Shown here: positions 47,561 through 59,768 of the stretch, piece by piece
Layout: each line of letters starts with the position of its first letter
Position numbering within the stretch: position 1 is the stretch's first letter
NCBI GenBank assembly: GCA_036346225.1
Contig: JARFIW010001257.1
Location: 960,001-1,024,000, forward strand
Origin: Platerodrilus igneus
Taxonomy: Eukaryota > Arthropoda > Insecta > Coleoptera > Lycidae
Reading direction: 5' to 3'
DNA: 64,000 nt
Notes under the pieces: model-generated
The model's input: only the letters and a program-made list of their open reading frames with translations
What the model was told of the DNA's origin: nothing
The model's database searches: none
Translations under genes and position numbers: made by a program

Positions 47561-47767
47561 ACATTCCGCAAATCTCAAAGGCCAGACGTACTTTTATAGT
47601 GATCTATAAAATTTATTATGTAGTTTCGGTTCAATTCTGTACTTCCACACTTTAGTAGTGTTGGTGTTTTATCACCTGATGGCGGTTTTATTTACTCTTG
47701 CCATAGTACAGTGATTGTTTCGAAATTATATCATTATAATAGCTTCGATTACTTCATAGGGTTCTTG

Positions 47768-47827
47768 GGAACTATTTCACTCTGACGAGGCTTAACAAGC
47801 CGAAACCATTGGTCAGTGGATGTTTCC
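47768..47827 (+). ncRNA. Type I hammerhead ribozyme, unit A
   Basis: Core CTGACGA at 47,782-47,788. Stem II GGCTT/AAGCC with an AAC loop. GAAA at 47,802-47,805. Stem III ACC-ATT-GGT, then the cleavage base C at 47,814. Stem I CACT/AGTG plus an outer GGAAC/GTTTCC helix across an internal loop. All conserved core bases are present. Predicted cut: between 47,814 and 47,815. The short stem III with a triloop is the minimal type described for Penelope-like elements, which often act as dimers. Confidence 0.85.
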
Positions 47828-48278
47828 TCCCCTGTGAAGTAATAAAGCTAATGTTTTGTTAATGGCTATATAACTACCAGCCCGATTTGTATTTGTCAAT
47901 AGCTCTTATTATTCTCATAAGAGTTTGTTTACAGATACATCTTACTTTATATACTATTTCTTATTGCGGACTGCAAATAACTTGTCTTTATTTATTTGAA
48001 TTGCCTTTGGGGCATGAACCCGGGTGTCGCCACGAGAAGGTTTGTTACGTTTGCAAATAAATTTTGCTGTAACATTCCGCAAATTTCAAAGGCCAGACGT
48101 ACTTTTATAGTCATCTATGAAATTTATTATGTAGTTTCGGTTCAATTCTGTACTTCCACACTTTAGTAGTGTTGGTGTTTTATCACCTGATGGCGGTTTT
48201 ATTTACTTTTGCCATAGTACAGTGATTGTTTCGAAATTATATCATTATAATAGCTTCGATTACTTTATAGGGTTCCTG

Positions 48279-48338
48279 GGAACTATTTCACTCTGACGAG
48301 GCTTAACAAGCCGAAACCATTGGTCAGTGGATGTTTCC
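48279..48338 (+). ncRNA. Type I hammerhead ribozyme, unit B
   Basis: Same 60-nt architecture as unit A: CTGACGA at 48,293-48,299, GAAA at 48,313-48,316, cleavage C at 48,325. The sequence of the 60 nt is identical to unit A. A transcript cut at both sites would release a 511-nt monomer. Confidence 0.85.
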
Positions 48339-48496
48339 TCCCTGTGAAGTAATAAAGCTAATATTTTGTTAATGGCTATATACTACCAGCCCGATTTGTA
48401 TTTGTCAATAGCTCTTATTGTTTTCATAAGAGTTTGTTTACAGATACATATTACTTTATATACTATTTCTTATTGTGGACTGCAAATAACTTGTCT

Positions 48497-48497
48497 T

Positions 48498-48537
<40 letters not shown>
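48497..48537. repeat. (TA)n microsatellite
   Basis: Lies between the 3' end of Penelope-like unit B and the element end TTGATATGATAA. Confidence 0.9.
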
Positions 48538-48538
<1 letters not shown>

Positions 48539-50759
48539 TGATATGATAACGTCGTACTCGGTGTAATGAACGTTTTTACTTAACTGCACCGCTCTGTGTT
48601 CTCACTTCAAATTTTACTAATTTTATTATTATGCCACGGCTAGCCCTTTTTAATCTACACATAGTGCACAACGTTACGATGATCAATTTTCTGTTTCCAC
48701 CCCTTTTTGATTACCTATTTGAATTGATGAAAGAAGTCAATTAACTTCATATATTGAAAAGAAATATTATTTACAATTTTTGAAATTCTTTAAATACACT
48801 CTTCAATCAATCAATATCATATGTATCATTTATCTCAAAATTTATATACGTTTAGTTCAACCTAAAGTCACGCAAAACTACCTCTTTACCAAAGAAACCT
48901 GGAACGTTCTAGATCTCTCTATAATATATTACGTAAGTTTAACGTATGCAATGTTTGTTGTTGACTTCATTACAAGTTTTATATAAATTTAATAAATTTA
49001 GTATTAAAATTTAAATAGAAAAATATCTTAAAATTAAATAGATCTGACCTGTGATATGTTGTTCGTGTTGTGGATCAACACTCCTTTGTTGTCCTCATTC
49101 GTCTACCAATGCTCTGTTTAATTGAATCAATATTTGAGTACAGTTACCTCTTGTTTTCCAAAAATTACTTCGTGCTTCTTTATTTTATATGCCTTGAATC
49201 TCTTCCCTTAAATGCTTCCGACGGAAATCAAAATTGTACCAGAATTGTACCTAAATATAATTGTCGACGCTTATTTGAAATATTATATTGACCTAGATTT
49301 GAATTATTCTTGTTGACACATACTTGAAATATTATTAATGACGCAACTTGAATTATTATCGACGCAACTTGAAATCGTTTTCTATAAAAACGGCAAAAAA
49401 ATTCTTTGTAATTGGTGCACTATTATCACTGTAACATAAACTTGATATTCTATTATACTTTATTTAAATTACAAGTGACTTTCTGGTTAACAGTGACGCA
49501 GCTTCGGCGTGCATGAGTTGTAAACTGACCCGTCTTATTATTGCTCTGTGTTATATAGGCTGTTCTCACTTACATGCGGACTGGGTTTTCAAGCAGTTTT
49601 GCAGATTATCTCAACCAACCAGGCCCTGTCTTCAACATTCCCTGCATTTTGAAGTGGTTTCTGATGTAATTTATTCTGTGTTTTGTCTAATGTTTATTTG
49701 CTATTGATACATTGTTATCTTTGCCAGACTGTAACGTATTTTTTTTGTAGTTACACTTTGTCCATTAATATAAAATAAAACAGCAATAATATAAAAATAT
49801 ATAATTTGTAAATTTCCGTTCAGTAAAAATAATACATAAAATTTATAATAGCATATAGACTCCTTTACCTTTGAGGTCTAAGTTTCGTTACTAAGCTTCG
49901 TCGAGTTGTTAATTCAATCACTTTGCTATCAACGTTTGAAGAGGTAAGCTGCTATCGGCGGCGTAGTAAAGTCAAGATGGTTGTGTCTAAGCACGTGGCC
50001 TGTAACACGGTCCGAAAAAGAATTTTTAATTGATTGAATCTTCGTGTCTGGAGGTTGTTCTCAGCAGCTTCAGCGTGATGGTATTCTTTTATATGTTCCA
50101 CCTAGAGCAGTTCAGTTGATCCCTGCAGGCCAAAGGAGATAGAAGCTCCCCCTCATCATTAAAACAGTTGGTATAAATTAATTAAATAAATTATATTAAT
50201 ATTTTCCTCTTAGTGCAATACCAAATAAGTAACATCATATAAGTAATATCTTGGATCTAGAAAATTTGTTGGATACAGTTTATATCATGCAGTTAATTTC
50301 AAGAAAATTTAGTTTGGGATTTGGAATACTAAATTTTATAGGATGTAATTAAGGAGAAATTGGTTTCGTTAAATACTGTTTTATTCAGAAGAGTTCTCAA
50401 AATTCCAGCAATAATTTCGTACGTATTCACGTGGCTTCTATTTGTGCATCGCAGAACGCAGATGTTAATGGAATTTCCGACAGCTGAGGTTATAGTTCGA
50501 TTTCTTTTGGTCGTACTGTATTTCCACACGTGAGTCTTATTTAACATTTAATCACTTTTATTATTATTTAAATCGCAATAAGAAAATATAAGGTTGAAAC
50601 TTTATTTACACTAAAGTCACTTACAAATCGTTTAAGGAAAGAAAGAACTACGTAATAAATTCATTGCTTGTCATAATTATTGCTCAAACAGATAACGTTA
50701 ACTAAACTAAAAAGTTGTTAGTGACATAATGTCAAATAAAAAAATATTCAGCTGTCCAA

Positions 50760-51420
50760 TTTAAACCTCACGTCATGTTACGCTAATTTAAAATATGTTT
50801 AATAAGTTTGAGGTCATGTACTTTGATTTTCAATCAACATGAGGAATTCTTTTAATACCTATTAAGTAAAACTAACTTTAGGTTGATACATGCTATTTTA
50901 TCTGAACTTAAGTAATTAAATTTGATTGTTTGGTCAATGTAGTACTACTATGATTGAAGAATATGTAATATGAATAATTAAGAGAACTCAAACTGTTCAT
51001 AAAATTTATTAAGAAAGATTCATTTAGAGATTTTTATGTTTTTGAATACAAATCCTTATTATATTTCTGTTCTATAAAAAAAAAATTATTAGTTGAAAAA
51101 TATTATATTAAAACGAATCAAGGAATTTAATCAAATAGAATCTATTTTTTTTGCATGGCTCTTTTATTATTTAAAATACAAGTAAAGTTTACAAGTCATT
51201 CCTGACCAGAAATTGTGTGTAATGATAACAAATACCCTGGGTGTATATTTTTGAAACTTAAATTCTATTATTTTATTTTTGGTAAATATTTTTGAGGACA
51301 CAAACGGTGTCCATGTTGTGCATTTGTTTGTTCACAGGTTAAGTGGAGACATCTGTATGATATCTGGTGTTTGAGATTTTGGTAAGTGTTTTAAAAGAGT
51401 GAAATTCAGGTTTTGTGGCT
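50760..51420. repeat. Repeat family III, copy 1
   Basis: Shares blocks in the same order with 63,290-63,890: GAGGTCATGTACTTT, a TTTTTTTGC-CTTTTATTATT run, and TGTGCATTTGTTTGTT-CACAGG followed by GACATCTGTA and TTTTGGTAAGTGTTTT. Non-coding. Class unknown. Confidence 0.6.
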
Positions 51421-52042
51421 ATATTAGTGCTGTTGACATAAGGTTTCCGCATTCCCCTAATACAAGCACAGTTAATTTTTGTAGGTTGTTGTATTGAAAA
51501 ATACGGTGGTGCTCATTATTTATATTTTTGGTCATTTGACAACCCATGACCCAAGCTCATGATCTACCCACAGCTAACACTCTACTAGCCGTTTATGTCT
51601 AAAGAGTTTTTCTTTTCCTCAAGCCGTTTTCCATCCAACTTTACCTTGTGCTTTCATTGCTAATAAGGAATTCTCGACCTTGTGATATCAGGTAAGGGTT
51701 TAGGAAATATAAAGGTGCAATTTGTTATCTGATATTCACGAAGAAAATATTTTTTTGTTTTCAAGACGTTCAACTTTAAGTCTGTTGTTTTGTATAGATA
51801 TCGCCTTTTGGATAATTGAACAAAATAAATGATGTAACTTTAATGCTGTTTTCGTTTATGTATTTTTATGCGTCTTTGAAACTGCGTTTTCTTATCAAAA
51901 ATGTTTATTGTTTCAGCGTAATTGCATAAAGCTTTGTTAGTTTTTATCTTTTATCTTCGGCGTCTTTATTTTATAAGTTGTAGAACACTTCTCAACGCGT
52001 GTTTAATCACATGTACTATCATTTCTTCTGAATACTCGTTCT

Positions 52043-52286
52043 ATTGTTGAAAGATGTTCTTACTGGCATTACTTAAAATTAATAACGGTCTATATACAGA
52101 GTGTTAAATGCTTGCTATTTACATAATGTATGAATTACCTATTTTTCTGATAAATACGCGTTGCATTGTTGTAAGATATGCTTACTTGCATCGCTTAAAG
52201 CTAATTATGGTCTATATACAGGGTGTTAAATGCTTGCTATTTACATAATGTATGAATTATCTAATTTTCTGCTAAATAAATGCAGT
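52043..52286. repeat. Tandem duplication, two units of 122 bp
   Basis: Units start at 52,043 and 52,165. Each contains CTATATACAGRGTGTTAAATG and TTTACATAATGTATGAATTA. The CAGGGTGTTAAA core resembles mariner-type terminal repeats. Confidence 0.8.
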
Positions 52287-52366
52287 TTTTTGATTCCTAT
52301 TGCTATTTATTGTTATTACACGACCCTTGCTACTTAATACACCCCTAAACAGTCCCTTATCACAGC

Positions 52367-52378
52367 AATATATAGATA

Positions 52379-52420
<42 letters not shown>
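52367..52420. repeat. (TA)n-rich microsatellite
   Basis: Between the TTATCACAGCAA element end and the left arm of the mariner-like element. Confidence 0.9.
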
Positions 52421-52422
<2 letters not shown>

Positions 52423-52424
<2 letters not shown>

Positions 52425-53095
52425 GGGTTTTTCACGACGACCGTGCATTAGACATTTCTCAGAAAGTGCAAAAGATAGAAGTATGAAATTTTATATATAG
52501 TGATTGTTCGACATGCCGAGTTGATCTAAAATATTTTCGTTTTAATAGCACTTCCGGTTGTACCGGAAGTTGATATTATCTTTGTTATTTTAAATGGAAC
52601 ACCCTGTATATTTTTGCAGTTGTAGATTCTACACAAAATTTTAAGTTAAATTCCTTTAATAAGTAATACTTCAATATTTTACCGTTTTCGAGACATTTAA
52701 CTTTTTATGTTTTTTTTGTAAAAAACTGTTATACCTTCTTGACAATAATGTACATTTAAATTTACAGTTAGAAACCAATTATTAGCAGATATGCTATTTA
52801 AATGTATGATAAACATTCAAATGTATTTGTTTCCATTCAACACCAAACGAGGTGTCCAAAATTTTTACATACAGTTTCTTACATAAAAAATCTGAAAAGT
52901 CAATCTTTCTAAATGGAACACCCCACCCCGTATATTTTGATATTTTCAAATTGTTCGATCATTTTTAAGGTAACTTTATGTAACAAGTCCTATTCTGAAG
53001 TTCAACTGTTTTTAAGTTATTTGATTTTAATAACATTGAGTGGTTCAACTACGATAACAAAAATAAATATCATTATTATGTTTGTAGGAGACTTT
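52423..53095. repeat. Left inverted arm of the mariner-like element
   Basis: Pairs with 54,262-54,930. Internal TIR-like motifs: GGAACACCCTGTATA near 52,597 and GGAACACCCCACCCCGTATA near 52,915. Confidence 0.9.
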
Positions 53096-53151
53096 AATGG
53101 AGGTTGAAAAAGAATAATTAAACTTTATACTATAACATATGCTCGAAAATG

Positions 53152-54166
53152 TCACCATTTCTTTCCAAACATGCATTTTTTCCTTTTAATAAGGTTATCG
53201 TGTGTTGCTTTTCTTATTGCTTGTGGTGTTAATGAATTTATAGCAGCTCTAACTCTATCTTTCATACTGACTTTGGTTGTGATAGGATCTGAATGGACGA
53301 TGTTCAAGTAACCTCAAAAGAAAAAATCTAGTGGATTACCATATGAAGTTCTCGGTGCCAACGAAATAGACAACTATTTACAATTCGTCGGTCTTCAAAA
53401 ATTCCTGTTAAAAAATCGCCAACCAGTCGGTAATTGTGACATGGAGCACCTTTGTGGATGGTTTTGTATTATTGGCTGCACCCGATTTCTTAACATATGA
53501 ACATATCTTTCTCCAGTTAAATTTTCATCGTAAAATTCGAGATAAAGAATTGAATCACAATTAATGGCACAAAATACATTAAATTGTCATTTGTCTTGAA
53601 AATTTCTTTCACGGACTACGTGTGGATTTTGCGGAGCCCAATAATTGCTGTTGTGCCAATTAAAGACTCCATTTTTGGTAAACTGTGCTTTGTCTGTCCA
53701 AATAATGTTTTTTAAAAGTTATCGTCTTCTTGACTTTTAGTTAGCAACCACTCAAAAAACTGAACTCTCCGAGACAAATCAGTGTCTTTTAAATGTTGGA
53801 TGCAGTAAAATATATACGGGCGTCATTTGTGTTTGTTAAGTATACGATAAATGGTCACATACGGTATATTTGTTTCTCTTTCGGCTTCGTGTAATGAAGC
53901 AGTTGGGTAAGCGGAGAAAAATCCTAAAACAGTGATTTCATTGTCTTCATTTTCGACTTGCGGCTTTCTGCGTTTATGTGTGAAAGAAATGCTCCATTCG
54001 TTCCACACTTTTGAAGTAGACGATTAACTGTATTCTTATTGGGTTTTTAAAGATGCGGGTATCTACCTGCAAATAATCGACAAGTTCGACTAATTATTCT
54101 ATTACATTCACCGTAAGTAATTATTAAATTTAAGAAATCTTCATTACTATAACCTAATCTTGACAT
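53152..54166 (-). pseudogene. Mariner-family transposase
   Basis: Starts MSRLGYSNEDFLNLIITYG at 54,166; the N-terminal helix-turn-helix region and the second HTH (SLHEAERETNIPYVTIYRIL) are readable. The catalytic domain shows FYDENLTGERYVHMLRN, which holds the first Asp. The region of the second Asp is frame-disturbed, and the block expected to read SPDLNPLDFF reads TSYGNPLDFF, so the third Asp is lost. The C-terminus HSDPITTKVSMKDRVRAAIN is well preserved. Several stops and shifts. Dead transposase; it would have cut and rejoined at TA. Confidence 0.85.
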
Positions 54167-54261
54167 TTTTACTATTTAATAACACACACAATCTAACACA
54201 TAATCTAACAAAGTAATAATGACAGTTTGATGATTCTGTATCACCGTTCGATTATTTGCCA

Positions 54262-54928
54262 AAGCCTCCTACGAACATAATGCTGATATTTATTTTTATT
54301 ATCGTAGTAGAACCACTTAATGTCATTAAAATCAAATAACTTAAAAACAGTTAAACTATAGAATAGGATTTGTTACATAAAGTTACCTTAAAAATGATTG
54401 AACAATTTGAAAATATCAAAATATACGGGGTGTTTTATTTAGAAAGATTGACTTTTCAGATTTTTTATGTAAGAAACTGTAAGTAAAAATTTTGGACACC
54501 TCGTACGGTTTTGAATGGAAACAAATACATTTGAATGTTTATCATACATTTGAATAGCATATCTGTTAATAATTGGTTTCTAAACTGTAAATTTAAATGT
54601 ACATTATTGTCAAGAAGGTATATCAGTTTTTTACAAAAAAAAAACCATAAAAAGTTAAATATCTTCAAAACGGTAAAATATTGAGATATTACTTATTAAA
54701 GGAATTTAACTTATAATTTTGTGTCGAATCTAAAAATGCAAAAATATACAGGGTGTTCTATTTAAAATAACAAAGATAATATCAACTTCCAGTACAACCG
54801 GAAGCGCTATGAAAACAAAAATAGTTTGGATCAACACAGCATGTCGAACAATTACAGTATATAAAATTTCACACTTCTATCTCTTGTACTTCCTGAGAAA
54901 TGTATAATGCACGGTCGTCGTGAAAAAC

Positions 54929-54930
<2 letters not shown>
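54262..54930. repeat. Right inverted arm of the mariner-like element
   Basis: Inverted partner of 52,423-53,095, with some 8-10% differences by eye. Internal motifs: TATACGGGGTGTTTTATTTAG near 54,421 and TATACAGGGTGTTCTATTTA near 54,746. Confidence 0.9.

Positions 54931-54975
<45 letters not shown>
54931..54975. repeat. (TA)n microsatellite
   Basis: Continues the tract interrupted by the mariner-like insertion. Confidence 0.9.
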
Positions 54976-54976
<1 letters not shown>

Positions 54977-57092
54977 CTCATATTTAGACCAGGGTAGAAA
55001 ATTAAATAATCACATCAAATAATTTTAATCACCGTGTATAAGGAATTTCATTTAATAATACGCGTTATTAAAACCATGAAGCATAAATAAACTCGGTTGT
55101 TTCAGTAAAAATAAGAAATTTAAATTATTTATAAGACGAAGCAGTAGTGAAAAGCTCTGCGTGTAATGTAATTATTCCTAAACAAAGAGAAATTACGTGC
55201 AAAGTTTATATTAATTAACCCTATTTTAAGTAACCGGTAGTAAAACAAAGTGTACGTATAATAATTAATATTTAAGTTGTATTCGCTAAAAATGAAAAGG
55301 ATAGAAATCAATTTTAATTGGAGTTAATTAAACCGTTAATAACATATAATACCTATAGAAACTTGTGAAAATCCAAGATTAAAATACCACGGAATAAGGC
55401 TCTGAGAATTAATATTATATTTAAACACCTGCGTAGTTTAAATGTCACATTCGGCGTAAAGTTTGCAGATAATTAATGTTTCAAAGAATCTTGGGGAAAA
55501 CGTCGCATAATAGTTACGAGAATTGCTAAAGCTGGGTATTTCACACTCCATGTGGACTAAAATAATCGATAATAAAGAATATCAATTTGCACCAATACGA
55601 ACAGGTTAGAGAAGGAAAGAGAAAATGCGTCAAGCAAAGACACATATTGTAAAAGGCGGGATTTAAACAACGTCACGAGGGTCACAATTGGTTGAAAATA
55701 GGATGCAAATATCAGAGGTAGAACAACAATTTCTGTACAAAATTAATTAGTTTTTCTCGGACATGCTTGCGTGCCGTGTGGAAATTTTCTGAGATTTAAA
55801 TGGGGCGAGTGAAAATTCGTAAAAATCGACGCGCGAGCGACAGACTGGGAACATGGCATGAGAAATTCTTTAGAATTACCCGTTTTGGGGAACAGACCGA
55901 TAGACAGGCTTTTTGCTATATATACCGAGATGAAGATAAACAAGCCCTCTTAGACTTTTGACTATTCGATGCGTTAAAAGCTCTTACATCCGCGACTTGA
56001 TTGAAGATGTTAAACAGTGCATTTTAGTTTGATAAAATAATTTAAAATTTTGCTCGTATATTTTAGTGATTCAAAATAGTTGGTTATTTACGTGCTAACA
56101 TGAATGTACTTCAGTGCACTTAGATACAAGGTAATAAAATTTAGTTTCACTGTACCAATTAGCAAAATTTACAACGACAAATGTATACACAAAAGTAGGC
56201 AGTTTTGGCGTATATTGGTGAAAGAAGTATGAAGTTATTTGCTATTTTTCGGGGGTGTTAATAATTAAATGGTTCAAATATGTGTCTGGATCCACGAAAC
56301 AAGGGTCAGATATACATAAATGAGTTCCGGAAAAGCCCAGAAACAACTTTAAATAAATGGTGATGGAGAAAATTTTAAAAGCGTTGAGAATTAGAAGCCG
56401 TAAATATAATCCTGTTGGAATGGTGTGATTAACTAAAGGGACGATGTACTTTGAAGCTACGAGGACAGTCACCTTCAGGTAAATTATACTATTTTGTTTG
56501 ACATTTTTGTGTGTGTTGAATAACTTTATAATTGATTTACTTTAAATGGACATTAGTGAAATTGTACTAACCATAAAATTTTAATTTTAAGATGAAATTT
56601 GCTTGTTGAAGTAGAAAGGGGTATTTAGTTTTGATGTTCGGTAATATGATGAAAATTTGGGTATGTCTTTGAGCTCAATTAGACGAACCTGGTTAATTAA
56701 CGTAAAGGGGTGGTAGATGCTCCTTTTATACTCAGACTCCGGTCTGCTTATATTGTTATATTAATTAGTAGGCATCCAACAAGGACTTTAATTTTGGATG
56801 CACATTAAAAGGATAATAAAATTAATCTTGAAATTCTTTTGAAAACTGAAATTTATGCTGAGTTTTAATTTTGAAATTTTAATGTATTCTGAATATTGAT
56901 GTAAATAGAGTTAACGTTGATGTTTTTGGTAGGAATGTGTTGTTTTTTTTTTATGAATGAGGAGGTTTATAACATTAGGTGAGCAGCCGAGGCGAAAAGA
57001 GGATCACAGCCGTTTATGACGCCCAATCTGTGGGACTAGAATTTTTTTGTTGAAAGGACCCAGTTCCCGCATTCAAAGGAGGATATCACAGC
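54976..57092. repeat. 2-kb interspersed repeat, copy B
   Basis: Partner of 1-1,864. It extends about 160 bp further left than copy A because the window cuts A. Both ends abut (TA)n; the right end is ATATCACAGCAA. Copy B has an extra 80-bp segment (about 57,000-57,080) before the right end that copy A lacks. The minus-strand ORF 56242-56472 corresponds to 1103-1312. Confidence 0.8.
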
Positions 57093-57093
57093 A

Positions 57094-57120
<27 letters not shown>
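57093..57120. repeat. (TA)n microsatellite
   Basis: Borders copy B on the left and repeat family II on the right. Confidence 0.9.
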
Positions 57121-57124
<4 letters not shown>

Positions 57125-58870
57125 GGTTCACTTACCTTCGTTTTTATAACTTTGCCTGGCTAGCTCAACGAAACTGATAGAGTTTTCAAAATGAAATAAA
57201 ACGCAGCAATATCACAACGCATTTATACAATATGAATTATTTTCTTTCATTCAAATAATTTACAACATCGTTTCTTTCAAACATAAAATAATTTCTAAGA
57301 AGTACTTGATAAAAAAATATTGTTTCTTACCTTATTTTAAATTTACAGAATTAAACTTATTCTTTTGAGGATTGTTTACCTGGTTATAAATTATTTACAC
57401 GCTTGTTAGATTTGTTTTGGTCAAAAAAATCCTGACATAATCTATTAAAAGGTCACAGTATTTCGAATTCTGAACACAAATTCCTGGTAAAAAAATCCCT
57501 CATAAAAAATTATTAGGACTATCCTAAACTAGATCCAAATACTCTAATATCAGTTAAAAATAAATCTAAAAGTGATACTTGCAGAATTCACAAAAACGCT
57601 CCTCTTAATTAAAAATCTTATTTTAAATTGATCTCCAAATCAGCTTGCAAGATTCTCCATAAAAAAATTCTCAAGTCAAACAGTAATTACCAAAGTACAT
57701 TTTTTCGATTAACTTTTTCTTTCGATTATTTTATTAATATAGCTTTATATTGAGGAATTTTGCCTCTTGATCGTAATTAATAAATTCCATTTTTATTTAT
57801 AAGTTACATTTAAAACATCGCTTCTTTATTCATTACAACCTCGCAGCTTGGTTAAATTACAGTATGTTTACTACATACTCAAATACTATAGCAACAATTG
57901 CGGTTAAAATAACATTTTGTGCTCGCATGAATGAAATCTAATCAATGAATCTCCCCCCACGACTCAATTAACGCTCCAGCCATCCGTGACGTGCGTGATC
58001 TGTTCTTGTCACACATATACTATTATTTCGGCGTCGCATACTAATGCAAAAAACAATCGATTAACTATCGGTTATTCTAGGAATTTTAGGGTTTATTTCA
58101 ATGTTCAAGCTGCTTCTAAAAAAAAAATGTTTATAAATTTGTTATATGAATTTGACGTATTTTTAAATACCGATGAACTCATCTTTTTATATTTTAGAAA
58201 ATTCTATGTTTAGAATAAATTGCAATATTCACGGTGTAATTAATTTAAACTTTAATTGGTTTTTAATGCAAAAGGGGTTTCGTTTTATAGAAATATTTGC
58301 TTTCGTTTCAGTAAACAAAATTATTAGTTTTAAGGTTTTTAAATACACGTTGATTGTAGTTTCTCAAACCAAATGCATAAAGCGGTACTTTTTTATGCTA
58401 TTTACAGCAAAAGAAATGCATTTTTTATCAAAAATGTATTGATGATTAAAAGTAAAATAAATGGCTTTGTATTTATCTTAAAACGATTGATTTTTACGTT
58501 CGCATTTAATGCGTTTTACGGTATCCTATAATTAATTATTTTTTACATATACGACTTACGTTACTTGCTATTTAATTACAATATCCTTATATCATACAAG
58601 GTGATTATTTATATATGCGCAATTTGCGTTTTTGCATTGTACATCAATGAATAAAGTCAGACTTGTATTATACAGGGCGTAACCATGAATTTACGGAAAA
58701 TTCTCTTTTTCCCGGATTCTATTATATTTTAGTGGGATTTGTTTTTAGAATTTGGGTTTCAATCACCTTTTGTAATCCCTTATCACGTCATTTTCTCCCA
58801 AATCAAAATATAAAATTCGAAGTTTGCGTTATTTTTTTGCATATATGAGTAATTTTAATATTTTTATTTC
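57121..58870. repeat. Repeat family II, second long copy
   Basis: Homologous with 8,990-10,880 from the GCTAGCTCAACG block (57,163) to TATACAGGGCGTAACCATGAA (58,668). Divergence is substantial and indels are common. No ORF is shared by the copies. Confidence 0.6.
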
Positions 58871-59768
58871 TAATTACTTGCTATATATAACTAATTCTAT
58901 AAGCTTCCTAATACACATACATAATCTTTTCATACTAGGGTTTTTCTCCTTTTAACAATCCACCTATTCCTATCTTATAATCAACTATACTGTCCTTAAC
59001 TTCTATACTAACATCATTTACACTCTAACATTTCTATTTTATATCTATAACTTTTCTCATATTTACACACGGTCTCTTCAAGTTTCCTTTCTAACAAAAT
59101 TCTCTTCACTATCTTTCATAATTCATGGTATTATTGCACATTCCTCTCTAAATTATCGTAATCTTAGAAAAATATGGGGGTATGAGTTTTTCATAAGTTG
59201 TCTCAGCAACTACCCAGTTATACTACTCACGTCAAAAAAATTATGGTCTAGAATCTCTATATCTAGACTACTTACGTTACTCTCAAATTACACATCTTTT
59301 AATTACTTTGCAATAAATGGATAAACTTCAGTCTTAAATCGTTCATTATCAACAACTTCTTACCTCATTTTTACAATTAGTAGCGATTCTTAATTCTCTA
59401 TCTTCCACTTCATAAGATTTCTCTTTTAACAACGGTTCTGTTACATTCGTAACTTCACCTGGACATTTAACAGCAACTCTTACTCCCCCTCTAATTATCT
59501 CTCAAACTGGTTTACCTTGATGCTCTCAATTCTCTCGTTCTCACTCGCTCCAATGATCTCTTTCTTTCTCCTACGGTTCCAAACGAATTATTAAGTTCTA
59601 CTTTCTAAATTATTTCATCATTATTTAATATTTTACTACCTTTATTTATTTTATTTTTAAGAGCTGCATTCACAGAAAGTTCCTTTATCTCTTCTTCAAC
59701 ACCTGCAATCACACTATTGTCATCAGTTTCATCTATTACACAGGCCGACATGATTTTTGGTGTTTTGA
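58871..59768 (-). pseudogene. pol: Ty3/gypsy fragment downstream of protease
   Basis: Minus-strand translation gives a linker-like stretch (ACVIDETDDNSVIAGVEEEI, then KELSVNAALKNKINKG) and scattered short matches to the region between protease and RT. The RT catalytic box was not found. It is the continuation of 62,023-62,830, interrupted by the 2,250-bp element. Evidence is moderate because of the decay. Confidence 0.5.

Larger units (their letters stand above)
47561..48496 (+). mobile_element. Two tandem Penelope/retrozyme-like units (A and B)
   Basis: Unit A starts at 47,561 and unit B at 48,072, a spacing of 511 bp; B is about 97% identical to A and ends at (TA)n (48,497). Each unit contains a complete-looking type I hammerhead. 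Tandem non-coding units with minimal hammerheads are known from Penelope-like elements (their pLTRs) and from metazoan retrozymes. No reverse transcriptase is present here, so either reading fits. Confidence 0.75.
48538..52366. mobile_element. Probable large (TA)n-bounded element, 3.8 kb
   Basis: Left end TTGATATGATAACG after (TA)n and right end TTATCACAGCAA before (TA)n are inverted relative to each other, as in the smaller elements. A CGGCTAGCCC block (48,651) corresponds to GACTAGCTCA near 42,594, and AACCTGGAACG occurs at 48,896 and 42,946. No ORF above 75 codons and no known domain. It may be two elements rather than one, since pairing of the ends is inferred. Confidence 0.45.
52423..54930 (-). 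mobile_element. Mariner-like element with roughly 670-bp inverted arms
   Basis: The left arm 52,423-53,095 and right arm 54,262-54,930 are inverted copies, both starting at CAGGGTTTTTCACGACGACC or a one-base variant and both flanked by TA. Between them lies a minus-strand mariner-family transposase pseudogene. Mariner elements insert at TA, which agrees with its position inside a (TA)n tract. Arms this long are far above the 20-40 bp usual for mariners. Each arm carries internal CAGGGTGTTC-like starts. Confidence 0.9.
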
